Assembly (NCBI RefSeq): GCF_024753255.1
Contig: NZ_JANUHA010000004.1
Location: forward strand, 1-64,000
From: Massilia agri
Lineage (GTDB): Bacteria; Pseudomonadota; Gammaproteobacteria; Burkholderiales; Burkholderiaceae_D
Length of the DNA stretch: 64,000 nt
Direction of reading: 5' to 3'
Of the stretch, positions 1 to 8,166 are shown piece by piece. Under the pieces are notes generated by a model. The model searched no databases. It saw nothing but the letters and a program-made list of their open reading frames with translations, and was not told the origin of the DNA. Position numbers and translations under genes: made by a program. How positions within the stretch are numbered: position 1 is the stretch's first letter; each line of letters opens with the position of its first letter.

Positions 1-21
1 CTCTGCCGACCACCCTACGAA
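1..21. repeat. REP-like inverted-repeat element, copy A (cut by window edge)
   Basis: The first 21 bases match the right terminus (ccgaccaccctacgaa) of the elements at 19545, 37267 and 61914. Only this end is in the window. The TAG stop of the adjoining CWC gene lies inside it. Confidence 0.75.
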
Positions 22-236
22 GAACGCTTTGCCAGCTCTGCGGCAATATGCGCACGCAGGCAGGTCGGACACCAGCATCCGACCTTCTCCAGCGGTACGG
101 GAACGGCGGGCGGCAGCGCCGTGCACCAGCAGGGCTCGGAAGTGCCATCACGCATGGCGCAGCCGAATTCCCCTCCGCAACGAATACACACGCTCACTTC
201 ATGCTCCCTGTTCAGTTTGCTTCGATACGTAGCCAT
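15..236 (-). CDS. Cysteine-rich CWC family protein
   Basis: Small protein of about 73 residues with four cysteine pairs: CIRCGGEFGC, the diagnostic CWC triplet (EPCWCTALPP) and a C-terminal CWCPTCLRAH. This spacing matches the Cys_rich_CWC family, a short family common in proteobacteria whose function is unknown; the cysteines suggest a metal (probably zinc) site, which is inference. The ATG at 236 is the first methionine, but a GTG at 197 has a better ribosome site (AGGGAG six bases upstream), so the protein may be 13 residues shorter. The stop codon TAG lies within the terminus of repeat copy A. The gene diverges from argB. Confidence 0.7.
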   Translation of the reverse strand: MATYRSKLNREHEVSVCIRCGGEFGCAMRDGTSEPCWCTALPPAVPVPLEKVGCWCPTCLRAHIAAELAKRSS

Positions 237-327
237 CAGGCCAATAAAATACAACAAGACGCCATATAATCAGCACAAGGACTACGCTGTTGCCTTAAAA
301 TCTTGCGACATTTAATTTGGACCCCTC

Positions 328-1257
328 ATGAACGCTACTCTTGCCAGCTTGAATACCGACGACCAGCCCAACGATCTGACCAAAGTATCGCCGCAGATCA
401 AGGCACAGATCCTGGCCGAGGCGCTTCCCTACATCCGTAATTTCCACGGCAAGACCATCGTCATCAAGTACGGCGGCAATGCCATGACCGACGAACGCCT
501 GAAGCACGGCTTCGCACGCGACGTCATCCTGCTCAAGCTGGTGGGCATGAATCCGGTCGTGGTGCACGGCGGCGGTCCGCAGATCGACAATGCGCTGAAA
601 AAGATCGGCAAGCAAGGCACCTTCGTGCAGGGCATGCGCATTACCGACGAAGAGACCATGGAAGTGGTCGAGTGGGTGCTGGGCGGCGAAGTCCAGCAGG
701 ACATCGTGATGCTGATTAACCACTACGGCGGCCAGGCCGTGGGCCTGACCGGCAAGGACGGCGGCCTGATCCGCGCACGCCGCATGTCGATGCCGGACAA
801 GGAAAAGCCGGGCGAATTCCTCGACATCGGTTTCGTCGGCGAGATCGAGGCGATCAATCCGGCGGTCGTGAAAGCGCTGCAGGACGACGCCTTCATCCCG
901 ATCATCTCGCCGATCGGCTTCGGCCAGGACGGCCAGGCCTACAACATCAATGCCGACGTCGTCGCCGGCAAGATCGCCGAGATCCTGAAGGCCGAAAAGC
1001 TGATCATGATGACCAATATCGCCGGCGTGCAGGACAAGAACGGCAACCTGGTCACCGACCTGTCGGCGCGCGAGATCGACGAGATGTTCGCGGACGGTAC
1101 GATTTCCGGCGGTATGCTGCCGAAAATCTCGTCGGCACTGGACGCGGCCAAGTCGGGCGTGAACACCGTGCACATCATCGATGGCCGCATCGAGCACAGT
1201 TTGTTGCTGGAAGTCTTGACCGAACAGGCTTTTGGCACTATGATCCGGTCTCACTAA
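328..1257 (+). CDS. argB: Acetylglutamate kinase
   Basis: Phosphorylates N-acetyl-L-glutamate in the second step of the cyclic arginine pathway; cytoplasmic. The 309-residue protein has the amino acid kinase fold with the glycine-rich KYGGNAM segment near residue 50, VVHGGGPQI near 73 and the C-terminal [13 protein letters not shown] region that binds nucleotide and, in arginine-sensitive enzymes, links to feedback control. The length is slightly above the E. coli type and fits the hexameric, arginine-inhibited class, which is inference. A TATAAT at 265-270 is a plausible -10, with no clear -35. It stands alone here, as argB usually does in Burkholderiales, and is followed by a palindrome and tRNA-Thr. 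Confidence 0.97.
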   Translation: MNATLASLNTDDQPNDLTKVSPQIKAQILAEALPYIRNFHGKTIVIKYGGNAMTDERLKHGFARDVILLKLVGMNPVVVHGGGPQIDNALKKIGKQGTFVQGMRITDEETMEVVEWVLGGEVQQDIVMLINHYGGQAVGLTGKDGGLIRARRMSMPDKEKPGEFLDIGFVGEIEAINPAVVKALQDDAFIPIISPIGFGQDGQAYNINADVVAGKIAEILKAEKLIMMTNIAGVQDKNGNLVTDLSAREIDEMFADGTISGGMLPKISSALDAAKSGVNTVHIIDGRIEHSLLLEVLTEQAFGTMIRSH

Positions 1258-1266
1258 ATTTTTTGT

Positions 1267-1282
1267 GGCGGAAATTTCCGCC
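1267..1282. other. Perfect 16-bp palindrome after argB
   Basis: GGCGGAAATTTCCGCC lies 10 bp after the argB stop and 18 bp before tRNA-Thr. The T-run is on its 5' side and no U-tract follows, so it is not a standard terminator. It could be a 3' stabilising or processing hairpin. Confidence 0.4.
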
Positions 1283-1300
1283 GCAAGAATTGACCTGAAT

Positions 1301-1375
<75 letters not shown>

Positions 1376-1516
1376 CTCCCCTCCTGCAGCAAATCCCGTA
1401 CTTTCAAACCCACCTGGCTTTGCCTGTGTTGCTGACGCTACGCGGCTGTGTATTTCGAATTGCGCGCCACGCGGCCTTGTCACTCATGAACAAGTCCGCG
1501 TGATCTGCCAAAGCGC

Positions 1517-2407
1517 TTAGTACACCCGCTCCACCTTCACGCCGCGCTTGCGCAGCAGTTCCGGCACGCCTTCCTTGCCGACCAGGTGCAGCAGGCCCAC
1601 CGCCACCACCGCGTTGTTTTCGCGTCCGACCAGCGACACGATCTTGTCCGCCATCGGGCCGTTACGCTCGTTCATCAGGACTTCGCGCGTAAACTTGCCG
1701 CCCACGGTATTGTCTTCTTCGAGGCGCTTGGCGATCCGGTCCAGCGCCGCCTGGTCTGCGCCCTCGTAGGCCGCGAACAGTTCACGCGCCTCGCGCGCAT
1801 GGCGGCCCGACTCCATGTCGTTCAGCGCCTCTTCCAGCATCGTCCACTGGTCGTCGACCGGCATGCGGTTGAACAGCGTCGCCTGGTATTCCATCGATTC
1901 GAGCTCGGTGATGCGGGTCTTGCCGCTGCTCTTGGCCAGGCCGGCCAGGTGGGCGTCGACGCCCAGTTTCGGGTCGTAGCCGAGCTTTCCGGCTTCGACC
2001 ATCGCGAGCGTCGCGACCAGCATCCATGGCTTCAGCTGGGCGACCATGGCAGGCTCGATGCCCTGCTTCCTGAGGCCGGCTTCGATCCGCGCGCGGCGCT
2101 CGGCCGGGAGGCCAGGCAGGCCGGGCGTGCCGGCCGGGAACATGCCATGCTTGAAAATGGTGGCGGCCATCGCCGCCTGATCGCCGGTCGAATCGACTTC
2201 CAGCGCCAGGGTCGGCGCCGCGGCCATTGCCGCACCAATGCGCGGTTCGAGCGGATAGAAGTCGGGACGCCCGGCATGGACGGTGCCGTAGAGGTAGAGC
2301 GCGTTGGCGCCGCTGCTGACCTTGAAGAGCGCCCCCCGTTCTCCCGCCAGCGCCTGGAAGGCCATCAGGAAGAGGCTGAAGAACACCACTATAATCGGAC
2401 GTCGCAT
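1517..2407 (-). CDS. TraB/GumN family exported protein
   Basis: A 296-residue protein beginning with a clear Sec signal peptide (MRRPIIVVFFSLFLMAFQAL, cleavage after ALA-G). It carries the family's LYLYGTVHAG segment near residue 40 and a conserved tail with AVGLLHLVGKEGVP that holds the second family histidine. TraB/GumN proteins resemble the metal-dependent protease fold of the animal pheromone-shutdown factor TraB and Tiki; the bacterial substrate is unknown. The ATG at 2407 is chosen because AGGAGA precedes it and the signal peptide starts there. It diverges from the nucleotidase gene with only 29 bp between starts, so the two promoters must overlap. Confidence 0.85.
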   Translation of the reverse strand: MRRPIIVVFFSLFLMAFQALAGERGALFKVSSGANALYLYGTVHAGRPDFYPLEPRIGAAMAAAPTLALEVDSTGDQAAMAATIFKHGMFPAGTPGLPGLPAERRARIEAGLRKQGIEPAMVAQLKPWMLVATLAMVEAGKLGYDPKLGVDAHLAGLAKSSGKTRITELESMEYQATLFNRMPVDDQWTMLEEALNDMESGRHAREARELFAAYEGADQAALDRIAKRLEEDNTVGGKFTREVLMNERNGPMADKIVSLVGRENNAVVAVGLLHLVGKEGVPELLRKRGVKVERVY

Positions 2408-2436
2408 TGTCTTTCTCCTTGTTGCTTTGAAGTAAA

Positions 2437-3165
2437 GTGCCAAATCTTACGCTCCCCAGTCCCGTCTGGCTATTCGACCTGGATAACACGCTGCATGACG
2501 CATCTCATGCAATCTTTCCGGCGATTAGCGCCAACATGAACACCTATATCGCGCGGGTGCTCGGCGATGGCGTCACGCCGGCCAGCCAGTCCGTGGTCGA
2601 TGCCGCGCGCCTGGGCTACTGGAAGCGCTACGGCGCCACCCTGCTCGGCATGATCCGCCACCACGGGGTCTGCAGCGCCGACTTCCTGCACGTGACCCAC
2701 GACCTGGGCGCGCTCGACAAGCTGGTGCGCGCCGAAAAAGGCCTCGCCACCCTGCTCCGGCGCCTGCCGGGCCGCAAGATCCTGCTGACCAATGCACCGA
2801 CCCACTACTCGACGGACGTGATGCGCCACCTGGGCCTGTCCCGCCACTTCGCCCACCACGTGGCGATCGAGCACATGCACGTGCATGGCCAGCTGCGTCC
2901 CAAGCCGTCCAGCCTGATGCTGCGCCGCCTGCTGCGCAAGCACGGCGTGGCGGCGCGCCGCTGCATCCTGGTCGAGGACACCCTGGCCAACCTGAAAAGC
3001 GCCAGCCGCCTCGGCCTGCGCACCGTGTGGGTGACCCAGTACCTGAAGATGAGCGACCCGATCGGCCGTGCCCCCTTGCCGCGGACCCTGAAACGCCCCC
3101 GCTACGTCGATGTCAAAGTAAAATCCGTGCGGCAGTTGCCCGCGCGTCTGCACCGTCTACGCTAA
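2437..3165 (+). CDS. Pyrimidine 5'-nucleotidase (HAD superfamily)
   Basis: HAD hydrolase of 242 residues. Motif I is WLFDLDNTLHDA near residue 12 (nucleophile Asp, acid-base Asp), motif II is ILLTNAP near 110 and the motif III/IV region has KPSS and VEDTLANLKSA. The cap segment with GYWKRYGATLLGM is typical of the pyrimidine 5'-nucleotidase subfamily (SDT1/YjjG-like), which dephosphorylates UMP/CMP-type nucleotides and can discard non-canonical pyrimidines. The start is a GTG at 2437. It is followed 25 bp later by slmA; this pairing is common in Burkholderiales near argB. Exact substrate is not determinable here. Confidence 0.88.
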   Translation: MPNLTLPSPVWLFDLDNTLHDASHAIFPAISANMNTYIARVLGDGVTPASQSVVDAARLGYWKRYGATLLGMIRHHGVCSADFLHVTHDLGALDKLVRAEKGLATLLRRLPGRKILLTNAPTHYSTDVMRHLGLSRHFAHHVAIEHMHVHGQLRPKPSSLMLRRLLRKHGVAARRCILVEDTLANLKSASRLGLRTVWVTQYLKMSDPIGRAPLPRTLKRPRYVDVKVKSVRQLPARLHRLR

Positions 3166-3190
3166 TACAACAACAAACACTAGGGATCAC

Positions 3191-3769
3191 ATGGCAAGCA
3201 CCAAGCCAGGCCAGCGCAAGCTGCAAATCCTCCAGGCCCTGGCCTCGATGCTCGAGCAGCCCAAGGGCGAGAAGATCACCACGGCGGCCCTCGCCGCGCG
3301 CCTCTCGGTATCCGAGGCCGCCCTGTACCGCCACTTCGCCAGCAAGGCCCAGATGTACGAGGGCCTGATCGAGTTCATCGAGTCCAGCGTCTTCGGCCTG
3401 ATCAACCAGATCGCCGAGCGCGAGGAGCGCGGCATCGACCAGGCCCACGCCATCCTGCAGATGCTGCTCGGTTTCGCCGCCAGCAATCCCGGCATGACCC
3501 GGGTCCTGATCGGCGATGCCCTGGTGGGCGAGGACGAGCGCCTGCAATCGCGCATGAACGGCTTCTACGACCGCATCGAGATGGCCTGCCGCCAGGCCTT
3601 GCGCGTGGCGGTCAGCCAGGGCCACGGCGTCGAGGACGACGTGGCGGCGCGCGCCAGCCTGCTGGTGAGCTATGTGACGGGACGCTGGCACCGCTTCGCC
3701 AAGAGCGGCTTCAAGCAGAATCCGGCCGAAGGCACGGCCGTGCAGCTCTCGCTGCTGCTGGCGGCATAA
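3191..3769 (+). CDS. slmA: Nucleoid occlusion factor SlmA (TetR family)
   Basis: A 192-residue protein with an N-terminal TetR-type helix-turn-helix (TTAALAARLSVSEAALYRHF, residues about 35-55) followed by an all-helical dimerisation domain. The near-complete agreement with the SlmA pattern (QILQALASMLE, FASKAQMYEGLIEFIE) sets it apart from drug-efflux TetR repressors. SlmA binds scattered chromosomal sites and, when bound, blocks FtsZ ring assembly over the nucleoid. AGGGATCAC precedes the ATG. It lies between the nucleotidase gene and the pabB fusion, same strand, with 17 bp to the next start. Confidence 0.93.
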   Translation: MASTKPGQRKLQILQALASMLEQPKGEKITTAALAARLSVSEAALYRHFASKAQMYEGLIEFIESSVFGLINQIAEREERGIDQAHAILQMLLGFAASNPGMTRVLIGDALVGEDERLQSRMNGFYDRIEMACRQALRVAVSQGHGVEDDVAARASLLVSYVTGRWHRFAKSGFKQNPAEGTAVQLSLLLAA

Positions 3770-3786
3770 ACGGCCGCCAACGCATC

Positions 3787-5619
3787 ATGGACACCCAGGA
3801 AGTCTTCGCACTGCTCGACGACGCCGGCGCCGAAGGCGAAGCGCGCTCGCGCCTGTACAGCCGTCACGCGGGCACGCTGTCTTGCCTGGACGCCGCCGGC
3901 TGGCCGCAGCTGCTGCAAGACATGCAGGCGGCACTGGCGCGCGGCCTGTACGCGGTGCCGCTCCTGTCCTACGAACTGGGCGCGCAGCTGGCGGACCTGC
4001 CGGCCCACCCGATCGGCGGTCCGCTGGCCCGGGTCCTGCTGTTCGAACAGTGCGAGCATATGGAAGCGAGCCAGGTCGAGGCCTGGATCGCCACCCGCGC
4101 CGCGAGCCTGGAACCGGCCGGCGTGGCCGGCATCGACGCCAATGTCGACGAAACGGCGTTCACCGAAGCGATCGGCCGCATCCGCGACTATATCGCGGCC
4201 GGCGACACCTACCAGGTCAACTACACCTACCGCCTGCGCTTCGAGACCTATGGCCCGCTGGTGTCCCTGTACGCGCGCCTGCGGGCGCGCCAGCGCGTGC
4301 CCTACGGGGCCCTGGTGGCGCTGCCGGACGGGGAAGCCCTGCTGTCCTTCTCTCCCGAGCTTTTCGTGCGCCACGCAGCCGGCATGCTGGCCGCGCGCCC
4401 GATGAAAGGTACTGCGCCGGCCAGCGGTGACGATGCGGCCGACACCGAGCGCGGCCAGGCCCTGGCCCGGGATCCGAAGAATCGCGCCGAAAACCTCATG
4501 ATCGTCGACCTGCTGCGCAACGACCTGGGACGCATTGCCGTCACCGGCAGCGTGCGGGTGCCGGCCCTGTTCGAGGTGAAGCGCTATGGCGCCGTGCTGC
4601 AGATGACCTCGACCGTCGAGGCGCGCCTGCGCCCGGATGCGACGCTCGAGGAACTGTTCGCCGCCCTCTACCCCTGCGGCTCCATCACGGGGGCGCCGAA
4701 ACGCCGCACGATGGAGATCATCCACGAGCTGGAGCCGGCGCCGCGCGGCATCTATACCGGCGCGATCGGCTGGTTCGACCCGCCGGCGGACGGCGCAGCC
4801 TTCGGTGATTTCTGCCTGTCGGTGCCGATCCGCACCCTGGCCCTGGGCGCGCCCCAGGGCGGCACGCGGCGCGGTGAGCTGGGCGTGGGCGCCGGCATCG
4901 TCCACGACAGCGATGCGGCGGCCGAATACGCCGAATGCCGGCTCAAGGCCCGCTTCCTGACCAGCCTGCCCAACGAATTCGAGATCTTCGAGACCCTGCG
5001 CGCCAGCCTGGAACACGGCTGCCGCCATCTCGAGCAGCACCTGGACCGCCTCGCGGCCTCCTGCCGCACCTTCGGCTATCCCTTCGAGCCGGGCGAGGCG
5101 CGCGCGCTGCTCATCGAAACCTGCCTGGCCCTCCCCGCCGGCCAGCTGCACCGCCTGCGCCTGGCCGTCCAGCCGGGCGGCAAGATGGTGGTGCAGTCCG
5201 CGCCGCTGCAGCCCCTGAACGAGCCGGTGGCGCTGCTGCTGGCGAACGAGACCACCCACTCGGGCGACCTCTTCCTGCGCCACAAGACGAGCGTGCGCAG
5301 CCGCTACGACGCGGCCTGGCGCGCGGCCGAGGCGCGCGGCGCCTTCGACGCCCTGTTCTTCAACGAAAGGGGGGAACTCACGGAAGGGGGGCGCAGCAAT
5401 GTGTTCGTGCGCTTCGGGGGCCGCTGGTACACGCCGCCGCTATCCTGCGGCCTGCTGCCGGGGGTGATGCGCGCGGTGCTGCTCGAAGCCCCGGCCTGGC
5501 AGGCGAGCGAGCGCGTGATCACGCGCGCGATGCTGGAAGAGGCGGACGACATCGTCGTCTGCAATGCCCTGCGCGGGCCGCTGCGCGCCGTCATCGTCGA
5601 CGACGGACCCGCAGCGTAA
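3787..5619 (+). CDS. pabB: Aminodeoxychorismate synthase component I fused to 4-amino-4-deoxychorismate lyase
   Basis: A 610-residue fusion. Residues about 1-380 are the chorismate-binding (anthranilate synthase I-like) domain with RPMKGTAPAS, ENLMIVDLLRNDLGR and the signature SITGAPKRRTMEII. Residues about 395-610 are a class IV PLP aminotransferase-fold lyase with the HKTSVRSRYD lysine region and ELTEGGRSNVFV. Together they convert chorismate plus amidotransferase-derived ammonia to p-aminobenzoate for folate. The glutamine amidotransferase subunit (PabA) is not in the window. The PMKGT variant replaces the commoner PIKGT but keeps the lysine. It ends 12 bp from the convergent ompW stop. 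Confidence 0.93.
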   Translation: MDTQEVFALLDDAGAEGEARSRLYSRHAGTLSCLDAAGWPQLLQDMQAALARGLYAVPLLSYELGAQLADLPAHPIGGPLARVLLFEQCEHMEASQVEAWIATRAASLEPAGVAGIDANVDETAFTEAIGRIRDYIAAGDTYQVNYTYRLRFETYGPLVSLYARLRARQRVPYGALVALPDGEALLSFSPELFVRHAAGMLAARPMKGTAPASGDDAADTERGQALARDPKNRAENLMIVDLLRNDLGRIAVTGSVRVPALFEVKRYGAVLQMTSTVEARLRPDATLEELFAALYPCGSITGAPKRRTMEIIHELEPAPRGIYTGAIGWFDPPADGAAFGDFCLSVPIRTLALGAPQGGTRRGELGVGAGIVHDSDAAAEYAECRLKARFLTSLPNEFEIFETLRASLEHGCRHLEQHLDRLAASCRTFGYPFEPGEARALLIETCLALPAGQLHRLRLAVQPGGKMVVQSAPLQPLNEPVALLLANETTHSGDLFLRHKTSVRSRYDAAWRAAEARGAFDALFFNERGELTEGGRSNVFVRFGGRWYTPPLSCGLLPGVMRAVLLEAPAWQASERVITRAMLEEADDIVVCNALRGPLRAVIVDDGPAA

Positions 5620-5631
5620 ATCGAAGCCGCC

Positions 5632-6243
5632 TCAGAAGCGGTAACCCACGCCGACGCCGACCAGCAGCGGATCGACCCGCACTTCCGATGCCCTTGCCCC
5701 ACCCAGCAGCACGTCGCTGCGCAGCTTCACCTTCTTCACGTCCAGATTGAGCGACCAGCGCGCATCGAGCTTGACGTCGACGCCGGCCTGCAGCGCCAGG
5801 CCCCAGCTGTCCTTCTCCAGGTCGGCCGCACCATCGAGCAGTTTTACGCGCGAGATGCGGGTGTAGTTGATGCCCGCTCCGACATAGGGACGCACGCTGG
5901 CCTGCGGCGCGAAGTGGTACTGTGCCGTCAAGGTCGGCGGCAGGTGGCGGAAGCTGCCGATGCGCTGGCCGTCGAGGGTGACGTCGTGCTTCTGTGGATA
6001 AGTCAGGATCAGTTCGGCCGCCAGGTTCGGCGTGAAGAAGTAGGAGACGTCCAGTTCCGGGATCGTCTTCGTGCTGACATGGATGCGGTCTGCTGCGCCG
6101 GCGCCCGCCAGGGGCGAAGATTCGTTGGCGGTGTCGATATGAACCGCGCGGGCGCGTACGAGCCAGTTCGTGTCCTGTGCCAAGGCCTGGCTACCAGCGA
6201 CGGCGAGGACCGCCGCCAGCACATGCTTCAACATTGCTTTCAT
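5632..6243 (-). CDS. ompW: OmpW family outer membrane protein
   Basis: A 203-residue precursor: signal peptide MKAMLKHVLAAVLAVAGSQA with cleavage after ALA-Q, then an eight-stranded beta-barrel pattern of alternating polar/apolar strands (DVSYFFTPNLAAELILTY, RPYVGAGINYTRIS) ending in GVGVGYRF, whose terminal Phe is the usual outer-membrane assembly signal. OmpW forms a narrow hydrophobic channel; in enterics it responds to oxygen, salt and stress. The ATG at 6243 is chosen because the signal peptide starts there; the ribosome site (AAGAAAAAG) is weak. A perfect FNR box lies 70-83 bp upstream of the start. Confidence 0.9.
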   Translation of the reverse strand: MKAMLKHVLAAVLAVAGSQALAQDTNWLVRARAVHIDTANESSPLAGAGAADRIHVSTKTIPELDVSYFFTPNLAAELILTYPQKHDVTLDGQRIGSFRHLPPTLTAQYHFAPQASVRPYVGAGINYTRISRVKLLDGAADLEKDSWGLALQAGVDVKLDARWSLNLDVKKVKLRSDVLLGGARASEVRVDPLLVGVGVGYRF

Positions 6244-6312
6244 CTTTTTCTTGCCTTTCGTCTTTGTCGTCAGTGACGAAGGCAAGCTTATTGATGCAGC
6301 GCAAAAAAATCG

Positions 6313-6326
6313 TTGATGTGGATCAA
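6313..6326 (-). promoter_or_regulatory. FNR/ANR-type operator upstream of ompW
   Basis: TTGATGTGGATCAA matches the FNR consensus TTGATNNNNATCAA in every fixed position. It is centred about 76 bp before the ompW ATG. If FNR acts as a class II activator (centre at -41.5), transcription would start near 6278 with TAAGCT (6285-6290) as a poor -10. It also sits 26 bp past the glutathione peroxidase stop, whose transcripts run toward it from the right. Confidence 0.75.
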
Positions 6327-6351
6327 ATACCCACAATCACATCAAGGTTAT

Positions 6352-6957
6352 TCAGAGCGCCGCTTCGATCTTCCCGACCAGGGCCGGATCTTCCGGCGTG
6401 ACCTTGCTCGGGAAGTAGTCCAGCACCTTGCCGTCGCGGCCGATCAGGTACTTGGTGAAGTTCCACTTCGGCGCCTGGCCGGTGGCTTTCGTCAGGCTGG
6501 CGTGCAGGGGATTGGCTTCCGGTCCGGTGACGGCGCTCTTGGCGAACATCGGGAACTTCACGCCATAGGTGTTGAAGCAGAAGTCGGCGATCTCCTTCGA
6601 GTTGCCCGGCTCCTGCTTGCCGAAGTCGTTCGAGGGGAAGCCCAGCACCACCAGGCCGCGGCCGCCGTATTTCGCGTACAGCTTCTCCAGCCCTTCGTAC
6701 TGCTTGGTGAAGCCGCAGTAGCTGGCCGTGTTCACCACCAGCACCACCTTGCCCGCGTACTGGCACAGGTCCTGCGGCGCGTCGTCCTGCAGGCGCTTGA
6801 AGTTCTGCTTCAGGATGGCGGGACACGCCGCCGGGGTACGGCCATCCGGCATGGCAGGACGGGTGGCAAGGGGAGCGGTTCCTGCCTGGGCGGCGGCAGG
6901 CTGGTGGACGCTCGCGGCGGCGATGGCGGCGAGCAGGAAAGCGGAGGTCTTGAACAT
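6352..6957 (-). CDS. Exported glutathione peroxidase family protein
   Basis: A 201-residue protein with a Sec signal peptide (MFKTSAFLLAAIAAASVHQP, AxA cleavage near residue 23) followed by the glutathione peroxidase domain. NTASYCGFTKQYEGLEKLY holds the peroxidatic Cys (not selenocysteine), LGFPSNDFGKQEPG holds the family Gln, and KWNFTKYLIGRDG holds the Trp and Asn of the catalytic tetrad. Such cysteine enzymes usually work with thioredoxin. Export to the periplasm is less common than cytoplasmic GPx and is inferred from the leader only. The ATG at 6957 is chosen for the signal peptide; the upstream open frame contains no leader-like sequence. Confidence 0.88.
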   Translation of the reverse strand: MFKTSAFLLAAIAAASVHQPAAAQAGTAPLATRPAMPDGRTPAACPAILKQNFKRLQDDAPQDLCQYAGKVVLVVNTASYCGFTKQYEGLEKLYAKYGGRGLVVLGFPSNDFGKQEPGNSKEIADFCFNTYGVKFPMFAKSAVTGPEANPLHASLTKATGQAPKWNFTKYLIGRDGKVLDYFPSKVTPEDPALVGKIEAAL

Positions 6958-7019
6958 GGCGGCGGCATTCCAGGGTGGCGATGCCCTGATTGTAACGCAG
7001 CCGCCTGCGTAGAAAATCC

Positions 7020-7442
7020 TCAGCCTTGCAGGCTGCGGTGCTCGATCTTGATGCAATGGTCCTGCACGACATCGAGCCCGGCTGCGCGCGCCAGGTCGGC
7101 CGCGGCCTGGTTCTCGACGCCGAGCTGCATCCACAGGCAGCCGGCGCGCACGGCGATCGCTTCGCGCGCGATCGGCGGGATGTCCTCGGACTTGCGGAAG
7201 CAGTCGACGATGTCGATCGGCTGGCCGCCGGCCGCCAGGGCGTCGGCCGCTTCCTGCAACGAGGCGTAGACGGTCTCGCCGAGGATGGTGTCGCCGGCAT
7301 AGCTCGGGTTCACCGGCACGATGCGGTAGCCGGCCTGCTGCAGGTAGGCGGCGACCTCGTTGCTGGCGCGGTCGGGCTTGTTCGACAGGCCGACGATGGC
7401 GATGGTCTTGCTGTCGCTGAGAATCTGGGAAATGCTGCGCAT
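7020..7442 (-). CDS. CoA-binding domain protein (YccU type)
   Basis: A single-domain Rossmann-like CoA-binding protein of 140 residues: IAIVGLSNKPDRASNEVAAY near residue 14 is the nucleotide-binding loop, GYRIVPVNP near 40 the second strand, and IVDCFRKSEDIPPIA and CLWMQLGV are conserved family blocks. It resembles the CoA-binding lobe of succinyl-CoA synthetase and acyl-CoA synthetases but has no catalytic partner domain. Physiological role unknown. It is 62 bp upstream of the glutathione peroxidase gene on the same strand and could be co-transcribed with it. Confidence 0.85.
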   Translation of the reverse strand: MRSISQILSDSKTIAIVGLSNKPDRASNEVAAYLQQAGYRIVPVNPSYAGDTILGETVYASLQEAADALAAGGQPIDIVDCFRKSEDIPPIAREAIAVRAGCLWMQLGVENQAAADLARAAGLDVVQDHCIKIEHRSLQG

Positions 7443-7550
7443 GATCGAAAAGTGGTGGTTGTTCCCCTTAGCTTATCAGATTTACATCACGCGCTGGCGC
7501 GCCTGACGGAATCGTGGAAAGATGCGGTTTCGTCCCTTTCCATCACGCCC

Positions 7551-8165
7551 ATGCGCTTCCCTTTCCTGCCCTGCCTCGCCCTCCTGCTGCCCTTGTGGGC
7601 CCACGCCGCCGAGCCCCTGAACTCGGTCGAACGCGCCATCGTGCCCGTCAGCGCCTGGGGCGGCACCCCAGCCGACGCATCGAAAGCGCGGCGCCACGCC
7701 ATCACCCGGATCACCTTGCACCACCAGGGCGAGCCCTTCAAGCCGGGCACCGACCCGCAGGCCTACCTGCGCCGCCTGCAGAGCTGGTCGCGCGCGAGCA
7801 AGGGCTGGCTCGACATCCCCTACCACTACGTGATCGACCTGGACGGCCGCATGTACGAGGCGCGCCATATCGACTACGCGGGCGACACGAATACCGACTA
7901 CGACCCCAGCGGCCACGCCCTGATCGAGGTGGTCGGCAATTTCGAGGAAGTCGAGCCGAACCAGGCCCAGCTCGACGCGGTGGTCGAGCTGATGGCGATG
8001 CTGGCCGCGAAGTACAAGGTCTCGCTGGACGACATCAGGAGCCACCGCGACCACTCGGACAACACCGTGTGCCCGGGCGCGAACCTGTACCGCTATGTGA
8101 AGGAGGATTACTTCCGCCACAAGGTCGCGCTGCGCCTGGCCGGCGAGCAGGCGAGAAGCCGCTGA
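7551..8165 (+). CDS. Exported N-acetylmuramoyl-L-alanine amidase / PGRP-domain protein
   Basis: A 204-residue protein with a signal peptide (MRFPFLPCLALLLPLWAHAA). The amidase_2/PGRP domain shows ITLHHQGEPF near residue 53 (first zinc His), YHYVIDLDGRMYEARH near 85 and SHRDHSDNTVCPGANLY near 165 (His and Cys zinc ligands). Presence of the Cys ligand supports a real zinc amidase cleaving the lactyl-alanine bond of peptidoglycan; whether it acts in recycling or remodelling cannot be told. No transmembrane helix beyond the leader. It ends one base before the convergent serine hydrolase stop. Confidence 0.86.
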   Translation: MRFPFLPCLALLLPLWAHAAEPLNSVERAIVPVSAWGGTPADASKARRHAITRITLHHQGEPFKPGTDPQAYLRRLQSWSRASKGWLDIPYHYVIDLDGRMYEARHIDYAGDTNTDYDPSGHALIEVVGNFEEVEPNQAQLDAVVELMAMLAAKYKVSLDDIRSHRDHSDNTVCPGANLYRYVKEDYFRHKVALRLAGEQARSR

Positions 8166-8166
8166 G

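Noticed and set aside
1267..1282. Palindrome after argB as a terminator
   Set aside because: The T-run is on the wrong side of the hairpin for either argB or an opposite-strand transcript.
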